Translations under genes and position numbers: made by a program
Origin: Candidatus Stahliibacteriota bacterium
GTDB lineage: Bacteria; Hydrothermota; Tepidihabitantia; SM23-42
NCBI GenBank assembly: GCA_030613445.1
Contig: JAUWLY010000212.1
Span: 1-5,433, forward strand
Reading direction: 5' to 3'
DNA: 5,433 nucleotides
Notes under the pieces: generated by a model
What the model was told of the DNA's origin: nothing
Database searches by the model: none
The model's input: the letters and a program-made list of their open reading frames with translations, nothing else
Shown here: positions 1 to 5,433 of the stretch, in pieces
Numbering within the stretch: position 1 is the first letter of the stretch
Layout of the letters: every line of letters starts with the position of its first letter

Positions 1-1225
1 GATTTGCGGTTTTTAATTGTGCTGTTTCTTCGATCGTATTTTCATTTTCACCACGCTTGTAAAAAATGTCTGTACTAACACCGGGATTAAATCTCTGATC
101 TTTCCAGACAAGATGGAGACGATTACTGTAATCTACGGCAATACGGGGGTGTGCTGGCCAGACCGCCTCTGGTGGATAAACTACCATTATCGGTGAGATT
201 ACAAAATTACCCAGAGTATCAAGTTTTGTATACATAATTCCTTGTGGGTCTTCTAAATGCCACACAACATGCAAATACTGCAATGAATCCATTGCCATAT
301 GGGGAGACATGTTATGTTCGTGAATGCTGATAGTTTTTGGAGAAATAAGAATGCTACCATTATTGCTAAGTTTTAAATACTCAATGCTCCAACCAGAACC
401 GGTTGGATGAGGATAAACCATATGAATATTTTGACTTCGGTCAGCTATTATTGTTGGCAAGAGACCAGTACCCAAAAATTTGTTGTCGATTAAAACATTA
501 CCATTTTTGTCTAATTTCGTATAGATTAAACTCTCTGTAGTAGTAACTGCATAACCAAGATGACTGTTTGCTATACTATCAATGCCAATGCCTGGCCAAT
601 AAACACCAACATTTTCCAATGAAACCCGGATCTTCTCAATGACTGGATTACCAAGACTATCCAGTTTTGTATAATTCATCTGATTATATCCTGATGGAGA
701 TTCATCCCAGATGATATTTATTTCATTGTATTTATTCAAAACCATCTCAGGACGGAGGCTGGAGGAACCACCTCCAGCCCCGCTTACTGCTAAATGTGAT
801 GTCACAATTACTGAACCATCATTAGCAAGTTTTGCATGCCATACACCATCACCTTGAGGTGACTCATCACGCCATATAAACTGTGCATTATTTGAATTAT
901 CAATCACAATCCTTGACATCCAAGATTTTGAAACATTGTTTGAAACAGTTGACTCGGGAATTATACAATTGCCAAGACTGTCCCTTTTCGAAAATAGGAT
1001 CTCACCGTTCGTCCAACTGGTACTGTCCCAGGTAACCCAAACATTATTATATTCATCAATATCTACATCAGGGTCCATCCGGACATTAGGGTCATCAGGG
1101 GTTAATAATATATCATCAGACCAGCCAGAAGGATAAGAATAAAGAAAAGATGTTAGATGTAAGATGGAAGATGTTAGATAAAAGAAAGGAAAGAGAATTA
1201 GTAAGTATAGTAGTAATTTATTCAT
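1..1225 (-). CDS. Secreted BNR/sialidase-like beta-propeller protein, partial (C-terminus beyond left edge)
   Basis: The frame is open from an ATG at 1225-1223 to the window edge, giving 408 residues with no stop. Residues 1 to about 30 (MNKLLLYLLILFPFFYL...) form an unusually long, very hydrophobic N-terminus, read as a signal peptide with likely cleavage near S30. The rest is a string of roughly 50-residue repeats. Each has a strand of the type D-x-x-x-N-x-x-x-V-x-W (about 55-66, 107-119, 163-173, 261-271, 311-322, 364-374) followed by a strand ending in K-L-D-x-x-G-N (YTKLDSLGN 185-193, YTKLDKNGN 235-243, YTKLDTLGN 332-340). This fits six or more blades of a BNR/sialidase-like propeller. 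No enzymatic residues can be assigned, so a binding or scaffold role is more likely than a sialidase. Residues after about 392 look like a linker, perhaps leading to a C-terminal sorting domain outside the window. It starts 5 bp after the C25 peptidase stop with only a weak TGAG as Shine-Dalgarno, so translational coupling is likely. The specific function is unknown. Confidence 0.88.
   Translation of the reverse strand, partial: MNKLLLYLLILFPFFYLTSSILHLTSFLYSYPSGWSDDILLTPDDPNVRMDPDVDIDEYNNVWVTWDSTSWTNGEILFSKRDSLGNCIIPESTVSNNVSKSWMSRIVIDNSNNAQFIWRDESPQGDGVWHAKLANDGSVIVTSHLAVSGAGGGSSSLRPEMVLNKYNEINIIWDESPSGYNQMNYTKLDSLGNPVIEKIRVSLENVGVYWPGIGIDSIANSHLGYAVTTTESLIYTKLDKNGNVLIDNKFLGTGLLPTIIADRSQNIHMVYPHPTGSGWSIEYLKLSNNGSILISPKTISIHEHNMSPHMAMDSLQYLHVVWHLEDPQGIMYTKLDTLGNFVISPIMVVYPPEAVWPAHPRIAVDYSNRLHLVWKDQRFNPGVSTDIFYKRGENENTIEETAQLKTAN
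757..779. repeat. Perfect 9-bp GC-rich inverted repeat inside the propeller gene
   Basis: GGCTGGAGG (757-765), loop AACCA, CCTCCAGCC (771-779) form a perfect GC-rich stem in otherwise AT-rich sequence. In the minus-strand gene it encodes a Gly/Ser-rich loop (GAGGGSSS, about residues 149-156) between two blades. No U-run follows it, so it is not a standard terminator. Confidence 0.7.
1149..1179. repeat. 7-bp tandem repeat (GATGTWA, about 4.4 copies) inside the propeller gene's signal peptide
   Basis: On the plus strand the units are GATGTTA (1149), GATGTAA (1156), GATGGAA (1163), GATGTTA (1170), then a partial GAT (1177-1179). The array lies in codons about 17-26 of the minus-strand propeller gene, where it encodes LTSSILHLTS; three units equal seven codons, so the peptide itself repeats. 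The unit is not a multiple of three, so gain or loss of one copy would shift the reading frame. The flanking plus strand (about 1134-1200) is strikingly purine-rich. Confidence 0.8.
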
Positions 1226-1230
1226 TATTC

Positions 1231-4200
1231 TCAACGATTTATCTCGACTGGGATTATTTTGGATTCGTTTTTTACTTTGATTTCTATGAAGTATATACCA
1301 TTAGGTAAGAAAGCATAGTTATCATTTTTGCCAAACCACACTGGATGATATGTGCCTTGAGGCAAAGTTTGATTTACCAGGGTTTTAACCAAATTTGCTT
1401 CAGCATCGTAAATCTTTATTTTGGTGTGGAGAGTCTTCTTAAGGGAAAATGAAAGGGTTGTGCCAGTAGAAAACGTCTTTGGATTGGCATCACCGCCTCG
1501 CAATCCGCCAACCCAACCGTAAACACCGGTTCTCTGATAATCATGATGAAACTGAGGCCATTCCAGTGAATAAGAAAGCACCTTGGTATCTTTGTTTTCC
1601 CAAACATGGAGATAACCATCAGATGAAGACAGAATAACCTCATTCTTTTTATCACCATCAATATCACCGATTACAGGAGATGAAGGTTGACCAAACAGGG
1701 GTAGAGGGAAAGGTGGTATTAGCTCTTCATTATACTTAAATGCATAAATATAATTATTATCAGCACCAATCATAATATCAATATCATGATCACCGTTAAT
1801 ATTGGCAATTGCCGGTGAGGCTCTGACTATTGTGCTTGGCTCGATTGTATACCACCAGGGGGGGATATTCGCACCATCAGGGCCTCTTCGCAAATGGATT
1901 TCGCTTGCATCATTGCCAAAGGTAATCTCAACACCGGGTTCAACTGGATGAATATCTCCGACCGCAGGCGAGGAATTGATCGCACCTTCGGTTAAACGCC
2001 CCCATAGAAGTTGATTATGCTCTACATCATACGCCCTAATCCTGCCATCTTTATCACCGGTAATCACCTCAGCATAGCCATCATTATTTAAATCCACTAA
2101 TGCCGAGATCATTCTGTTGCTACCGTGATGTAGAACAGCAACCGAACCAGTATTATTAAAAATCTCCGTGTAGAATTCAGAAGGGTCTTTGCCGTAGGAT
2201 AATACAATCTCATCGTTACCACTGCTCACTACATCACAAATTGAAGCACCATAAGACCAGGGGACTTGTCCCAATACCTCTGTGCTGGTGAATTGATGCC
2301 GAAGAACACCATCATAATTATAAACAAAAATCTTTATTGGTCCCTCCGCACATGGAGTTTCCTCAGTATAGTACCGGGCGCACGCAATAATTTCAACGGA
2401 ATCTGCATTATCAATACGACCAAGTACAGGAAGACCAGTAAATGCATAGTCATTGACTGGAATCTTTTTCGGCCAACCCGGTAGCACATTGCCCTGATAA
2501 TCATAAACCTTGATTGAATCAGGAGAAACCGCAACAATTTCAATAAACCCATTATCATCTATATCACCAAGAACTATACCATAAACAAGGTTAAAGTATT
2601 TAGGCCAGGGCGAAACCACATTACCTTCCGGGTCAAAAACATAGACTGAATCCAGACTGGCATAAACAATCTCAACCGAACCCACCCCATCAAGATTGGC
2701 AATCGCCGGCTGGGTAAAATCGGTTACCTCTTTTGGCCAACCCGGTTCATGTGGATACAGCGCAACCTTCTTTGTAATCGAAGATTCGTTATTATATTCC
2801 CATGACTCCTCAATTGCATTACCGGGATCAGCAGTAACAGTAAAATCACAATCACCAATCTCACCATAATAATCAGGATGGGTGAGTGCGGTATTCCAAT
2901 AAACTGTTGTAACTGCTGAATCTCGAGGCTCAATTTCATCGAATGAAACTGTGTTATTATAGATAATATTATCAGGACCCAAAGCAACTGTGAATTTCAC
3001 ATCTACATTATAAGCTGTTTCACCACCAATATTAAAAACCTTTGATCGAATTGGAATCACATCACCACCAGCAGGATAAGGATAAGGCGGCAAGATGGAA
3101 ATATCAATCGCCTGAGGTCTTACTACTAAATCAGGTAAATCAGGAAATGCCGTGTAATCACCAAGGTCTAAAGCAGGATCTCCAAGCAGACACAGGTTAT
3201 ATCCTCCCCACCAATTTGCAGAACCTTGAATATAGACAAATTCACCGAGAATCCAATGTTGATAACGAAGTAACATATTTAACACTCTTCTATAATTTGG
3301 CATAAAGGTATATGTCGTTGCTCCCCAAAAAGCAACTGCTCCCCCATTCGGATTAAAAAGAAAAAATTCCCCAAAACAGGTGCCACATGTGTATGAATGA
3401 GTTCGATAAAATGGATGGTCCCATTGAAACATTGCGGTTAAACAAGAATTGCTTAAAACTACTGGTAAACGATTGCTGTTTGTTAAGTCTTTGACCTGGG
3501 TCGTATCATAACCATGCATCCATGCTTCTGGACCACCATGACCAAAATATAGGGCAAGGATTTCCCCTGAATTTAAGTAGTGATTTACACTATCCCTAAA
3601 TTGCTTCGATATACTATCAGGATGCAATTGGGAAGGACGAATTGTAATGGTATCATACCCGATATCAGAAAAATAAGATTTTGAGCTATTGATATCAGTC
3701 TCAAAGCCAGGACCACCAGCAATAAGAAGCCCTGTTCTTCGAAAAACTTCATCAATAACAGGGTATTTTTCGTAATTGATGGTCTTTTGGGCAATGGTCA
3801 TTAAATCTGGAACCTGGGCTGATGGATCCTCAAACTTCACTGGCCAACGACCAAGCATTATGTCGGCTCTAGAACCTGACATGAGATCCGCAAAATAAAA
3901 TTCATTCGCTCCTAGCCATTCAGGATCATTCTCATAAGTAAATAATAATGTCGGCACATAGTCCCAATCACCAATAAATAAACAATAGGCAAAATGACCA
4001 TCAGTCATTGAATAGGCATACCAGTTATTGTAGGCATAAACAAGAAAATCGCGCAGAGCTTTGGCAGAATCCTCGTAAGGCTCTTCCAAAAACTCTTCAT
4101 ACACATCCATCATCTTTACAATCCCAACGTCAAATTGATTATGGCTAACCCGCCACTCGGCAAATTCGTGAATCAATAAAGAATCAGTCTCATCCTCAAG

Positions 4201-4989
4201 AAAATCTTGATGCGTAACAATAATATAATCCGCAACATTATTAGTATCTAATTTCGTATAGTAATGGACAGCGGGTTCTGGAACCGACTCGGGTTCCTTA
4301 TCAATGCCCGGATAATTCAAAAGTATTTCCCGTCCAATATCCTCAAATGGACCCAAACCATTCTCATTTTCAACAACTTCACCAGAATACTCTATCCTTA
4401 AATTAAAGCCAGTATAAAAATACATTAACTCCTGCCCGGGATTGAATTGAACCGGATATAGAAACACCTCAAGAACCCGCTGGTCACGCCAATGACCATC
4501 ACTATTCACTTCATAGAATTTACCTGGATACAGGGTATCCTTTTGATAAAATGTGGCATCATAAGTATAAACTTCTCTGGAACCGAAACAACCAAAGGTA
4601 TCTTCCTCAAATACAATGCGAGGCACCGGATATATTAAATAGTCTTCAAATAATGTATAATCAGATTCATAAACAGTAATATTAAAACCACAAGAATCAG
4701 GCACTGCAATGAGTAATCTGATATAGGGAATCTGTGGCTTACCTGCATTTGTGGTATCCCAATCAATCGGTTCTTCGGGAATCTCAATACGCTTAAAATC
4801 TTTATTATCAACTGTGGTATCCTTTTCATTAAAACCGAAGACTGCGGTTCTAATGAAAACACCCAGGGTGTCTGATTTCATCACCTCTTTTACTGGAGGT
4901 AAGGGTGCATCAGATGAACCCATAACCCTTTTCCAATCAGCGCTTAATATGCCGATTAGGCATACGCTTAATACTAATACTTTTTTCAT
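1231..4989 (-). CDS. Exported gingipain-family (C25) cysteine peptidase with CARDB, FG-GAP propeller and C-terminal sorting-like domain
   Basis: The protein has 1,252 residues. MKKVLVLSVCLIGILSA (1-17) is a signal peptide, with likely cleavage before D18. Residues about 25-245 are an unassigned N-terminal or propeptide region. The C25 domain spans about 250-612: the opening strand DYIIVTHQDFL (254-264), FIGDWDYVP (338-346), ADIMLGRWPV (375-384), the catalytic His in YFGHGG (H484), the catalytic Cys in LSNSC (C516), then NGGAVAFWGAT (548-558) and LLGDPALDL (601-609). A CARDB domain follows (about 618-738). Next are about eight FG-GAP/VCBS repeats (758-1126) with Asp-rich calcium-type loops such as DIDDNG (809) and DLNNDG (966), closed by WPQFHHDYQRTG (1144-1155). 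Residues 1170-1252 are a FlgD-Ig/type IX-sorting-like domain (KIKIYDAEANLVKTL, PNGIYFIEIKV). I infer an endopeptidase acting at the surface or outside the cell. The ATG at 4989 is preferred over the in-frame GTG at 4992 because AGGAGG lies 5 nt from the ATG and only 2 nt from the GTG. Substrate specificity cannot be read from the sequence. A PorU-like sortase role is a less likely alternative. Confidence 0.95.
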   Translation of the reverse strand: MKKVLVLSVCLIGILSADWKRVMGSSDAPLPPVKEVMKSDTLGVFIRTAVFGFNEKDTTVDNKDFKRIEIPEEPIDWDTTNAGKPQIPYIRLLIAVPDSCGFNITVYESDYTLFEDYLIYPVPRIVFEEDTFGCFGSREVYTYDATFYQKDTLYPGKFYEVNSDGHWRDQRVLEVFLYPVQFNPGQELMYFYTGFNLRIEYSGEVVENENGLGPFEDIGREILLNYPGIDKEPESVPEPAVHYYTKLDTNNVADYIIVTHQDFLEDETDSLLIHEFAEWRVSHNQFDVGIVKMMDVYEEFLEEPYEDSAKALRDFLVYAYNNWYAYSMTDGHFAYCLFIGDWDYVPTLLFTYENDPEWLGANEFYFADLMSGSRADIMLGRWPVKFEDPSAQVPDLMTIAQKTINYEKYPVIDEVFRRTGLLIAGGPGFETDINSSKSYFSDIGYDTITIRPSQLHPDSISKQFRDSVNHYLNSGEILALYFGHGGPEAWMHGYDTTQVKDLTNSNRLPVVLSNSCLTAMFQWDHPFYRTHSYTCGTCFGEFFLFNPNGGAVAFWGATTYTFMPNYRRVLNMLLRYQHWILGEFVYIQGSANWWGGYNLCLLGDPALDLGDYTAFPDLPDLVVRPQAIDISILPPYPYPAGGDVIPIRSKVFNIGGETAYNVDVKFTVALGPDNIIYNNTVSFDEIEPRDSAVTTVYWNTALTHPDYYGEIGDCDFTVTADPGNAIEESWEYNNESSITKKVALYPHEPGWPKEVTDFTQPAIANLDGVGSVEIVYASLDSVYVFDPEGNVVSPWPKYFNLVYGIVLGDIDDNGFIEIVAVSPDSIKVYDYQGNVLPGWPKKIPVNDYAFTGLPVLGRIDNADSVEIIACARYYTEETPCAEGPIKIFVYNYDGVLRHQFTSTEVLGQVPWSYGASICDVVSSGNDEIVLSYGKDPSEFYTEIFNNTGSVAVLHHGSNRMISALVDLNNDGYAEVITGDKDGRIRAYDVEHNQLLWGRLTEGAINSSPAVGDIHPVEPGVEITFGNDASEIHLRRGPDGANIPPWWYTIEPSTIVRASPAIANINGDHDIDIMIGADNNYIYAFKYNEELIPPFPLPLFGQPSSPVIGDIDGDKKNEVILSSSDGYLHVWENKDTKVLSYSLEWPQFHHDYQRTGVYGWVGGLRGGDANPKTFSTGTTLSFSLKKTLHTKIKIYDAEANLVKTLVNQTLPQGTYHPVWFGKNDNYAFLPNGIYFIEIKVKNESKIIPVEINR

Positions 4990-4994
4990 CACCG

Positions 4995-5000
4995 CCTCCT
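4995..5000 (-). promoter_or_regulatory. Shine-Dalgarno of the C25 peptidase gene
   Basis: Read on the minus strand the bases are AGGAGG, a full-consensus ribosome binding site. Five bases separate it from the ATG at 4989-4987. The alternative in-frame GTG at 4992-4990 would be only two bases away, too close for normal initiation. The site therefore decides the start codon. Confidence 0.9.
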
Positions 5001-5014
5001 TTTTTATGTAATAT

Positions 5015-5042
5015 ATTATAATTGAAAACTATTAGTTGTCAA
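5015..5042 (-). promoter_or_regulatory. Sigma-70-type promoter for the C25 peptidase/propeller unit
   Basis: On the minus strand, TTGACA (5042-5037) and TATAAT (5020-5015) are both perfect consensus hexamers with a 16-bp spacer. The predicted start of transcription is near 5008, leaving a leader of about 20 nt before the ATG at 4989 that holds little besides the Shine-Dalgarno. This suggests strong basal transcription, unless the inverted repeat around the -35 box is an operator. Confidence 0.8.
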
Positions 5043-5060
5043 GCACAATTTTTTTCAATT
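5020..5060. repeat. 9-bp inverted repeat bracketing the minus-strand -35 box
   Basis: AATTGAAAA at 5020-5028 is perfectly inverted as TTTTCAATT at 5052-5060. The arms are 32 bp apart centre to centre, close to three helical turns. One arm touches the -10 box and the other lies just upstream of the -35 box of the peptidase promoter. This geometry could be a repressor operator, but the arms are AT-rich and could match by chance. Confidence 0.4.
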
Positions 5061-5069
5061 CGCGTCATA

Positions 5070-5097
5070 TTGACAACATAAATATTATGGGTATTAT
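5070..5097 (+). promoter_or_regulatory. Sigma-70-type promoter for folD
   Basis: TTGACA (5070-5075) is a perfect -35 box. After a 16-bp spacer, TATTAT (5092-5097) matches the -10 consensus at five of six positions. The predicted start is near 5104, which gives a leader of about 128 nt before the folD ATG. The extended -35 sequence TTGACAAC is the exact mirror of the one in the divergent peptidase promoter, and the two -35 boxes are 27 bp apart. Confidence 0.65.
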
Positions 5098-5122
5098 TAA
5101 AACAGGGCAATTAGGGGCAAAT

Positions 5123-5206
5123 ATGGATTTCCTGCTTCCAAACTCTAACCTTTTGCCGATATTTTTAGGCATTTACCCAAGCCCATTGCAAATGGGCTGG
5201 GTTTAG
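5123..5206 (+). CDS. Possible 27-residue leader peptide upstream of folD
   Basis: This small frame starts at the ATG at 5123 and stops at the TAG at 5204-5206. It encodes a hydrophobic peptide beginning MDFLLPNSNL and ending QMGWV. AGGGG at 5113-5117 lies 5 nt upstream of the ATG, and the promoter predicted at 5070-5097 would begin transcription just before that site. The last third of the frame is the 5' UTR hairpin, so a ribosome translating it would melt the hairpin, and it would stop 25 nt before the folD ATG. I recognise no family and see no run of a single regulatory amino acid. It may be a leader peptide, a small membrane peptide or a chance frame. Confidence 0.3.
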   Translation: MDFLLPNSNLLPIFLGIYPSPLQMGWV

Positions 5207-5212
5207 GCATTT
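5164..5212 (+). repeat. Hairpin flanked by 11-bp direct repeats in the folD leader
   Basis: AGCCCATT (5180-5187), loop GCA, AATGGGCT (5191-5198) form a perfect 8-bp stem. ACCC (5175-5178) and GGGT (5199-5202) extend it by four pairs across a one-base bulge at 5179. TTTAGGCATTT occurs on both sides (5164-5174 and 5202-5212). There is no U-run directly after the stem on either strand, so a plain intrinsic terminator is unlikely. It may be a regulatory RNA structure, or a small palindromic repeat element with duplicated flanks. Confidence 0.6.
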
Positions 5213-5220
5213 TAATATAC

Positions 5221-5228
5221 AAGGGGGT
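5221..5228 (+). promoter_or_regulatory. Shine-Dalgarno of folD
   Basis: AAGGGGGT ends three bases before the folD ATG at 5232, with the G-run (5223-5227) four bases away. It is a good ribosome binding site that supports this start over the internal ATG at residue 14. Confidence 0.75.
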
Positions 5229-5231
5229 TAA

Positions 5232-5433
5232 ATGGTAAAAATCTTAAGTGGCAAAGAACTTGCTGAAAAAATGAGACAAGAAATGAAATCAGAAATAGAT
5301 GAGCTCAAAATGCATCATAACCTGGTTCCCGGGCTTGCAGTAGTTCTCATCGGTGATAATCCAGCATCTTTGTCCTATGTAAAAGGTAAAGAAAAGGCAT
5401 GTGCCCAGGTAGGAATATTATCCCGGGAGTACA
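5232..5433 (+). CDS. folD: FolD, bifunctional methylene-THF dehydrogenase / methenyl-THF cyclohydrolase, partial (5' end only)
   Basis: The first 67 residues are present and the window edge cuts the rest; the family is usually about 280-300 residues. FolD oxidises 5,10-methylene-tetrahydrofolate to 5,10-methenyl-tetrahydrofolate with NAD(P)+, then hydrolyses it to 10-formyl-tetrahydrofolate in the cytoplasm, feeding purine and formyl-Met synthesis. The N-terminal catalytic domain is recognisable: MVKILSGKELAEKM at the start, the strand PGLAVVLIGDNPAS (33-46), the signature SYVKGKEKAC (48-57) and VGILSREY (60-67). Y49 and K53 correspond to the conserved active-site Tyr and Lys of the family (Y50 and K54 in E. 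coli FolD). The NAD(P)-binding half is not in the window. It diverges from the peptidase unit and has its own predicted promoter. Confidence 0.95.
   Translation, partial: MVKILSGKELAEKMRQEMKSEIDELKMHHNLVPGLAVVLIGDNPASLSYVKGKEKACAQVGILSREY

Noticed and set aside
936..1136. Open plus-strand frame of 66 codons
   Set aside because: It lies antisense to the propeller gene, whose minus-strand frame shows clear repeated protein motifs; no Shine-Dalgarno or recognisable product.
1..1225. Active sialidase
   Set aside because: The repeats resemble BNR-type blades only in general form; no catalytic Arg triad, Tyr/Glu pair or strict Asp-box series could be identified.
4990..4992. GTG as start of the C25 peptidase (one extra residue)
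   Set aside because: It lies two bases from the AGGAGG site; the ATG at 4989 has the proper spacing and gives a standard MKK signal peptide start.
4751..5011. Open plus-strand frame of 86 codons crossing the peptidase start
   Set aside because: It is antisense to the peptidase N-terminus and its promoter, and its peptide resembles no family I know. It is a shadow frame.
5175..5213. Intrinsic terminator at the folD leader hairpin
   Set aside because: The stem is good, but no U-run follows it directly on either strand, and no gene converges on it. An attenuator role is only kept as a possibility.
5098..5231. Tetrahydrofolate riboswitch upstream of folD
   Set aside because: The leader has one simple hairpin and I see none of the conserved multi-stem arrangement or core sequence of the known class.

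Overview
The window looks like a fragment of an AT-rich bacterial genome, probably from an uncultured candidate phylum of the WOR-3/Stahlbacteria, Cloacimonadota or Marinimicrobia kind. This is an inference. It rests on a very large secreted C25 (gingipain-family) cysteine peptidase with CARDB, FG-GAP propeller and a FlgD/type IX-like C-terminal domain, followed by a second secreted propeller protein. No marker gene in the window fixes the taxonomy. I see no rRNA, tRNA, CRISPR array, transposase or phage gene.

Layout. Positions 1-4989 are a tight two-gene unit on the minus strand. The first gene (4989 to 1231) encodes a 1,252-residue exported C25 peptidase. Five bases after its stop, the second gene starts at 1225 and runs off the left edge of the window, giving 408 residues of a secreted BNR/sialidase-like beta-propeller protein whose C-terminus lies outside. 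Positions 4990-5231 are a divergent intergenic region. From 5232 the plus strand carries the first 67 codons of folD, cut by the right edge.

The intergenic region carries two promoter-like sequences that diverge. The minus-strand one has perfect TTGACA and TATAAT hexamers and a very short leader, and should drive the peptidase/propeller unit. The plus-strand one has TTGACA and TATTAT and should drive folD with a leader of about 130 nt. That leader holds a 27-codon reading frame with its own Shine-Dalgarno-like sequence, and a strong hairpin flanked by an 11-bp direct repeat.

The two minus-strand genes probably make cell-surface or secreted proteins that are co-transcribed and perhaps translationally coupled: a caspase-fold peptidase presented on a propeller scaffold, and a second propeller that could bind a partner or substrate. 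folD is a housekeeping one-carbon enzyme with no evident functional link. The features most worth a second look are a 7-bp tandem repeat inside the second gene's signal peptide (possible slippage switch), the small frame plus hairpin ahead of folD, and the modular peptidase itself.
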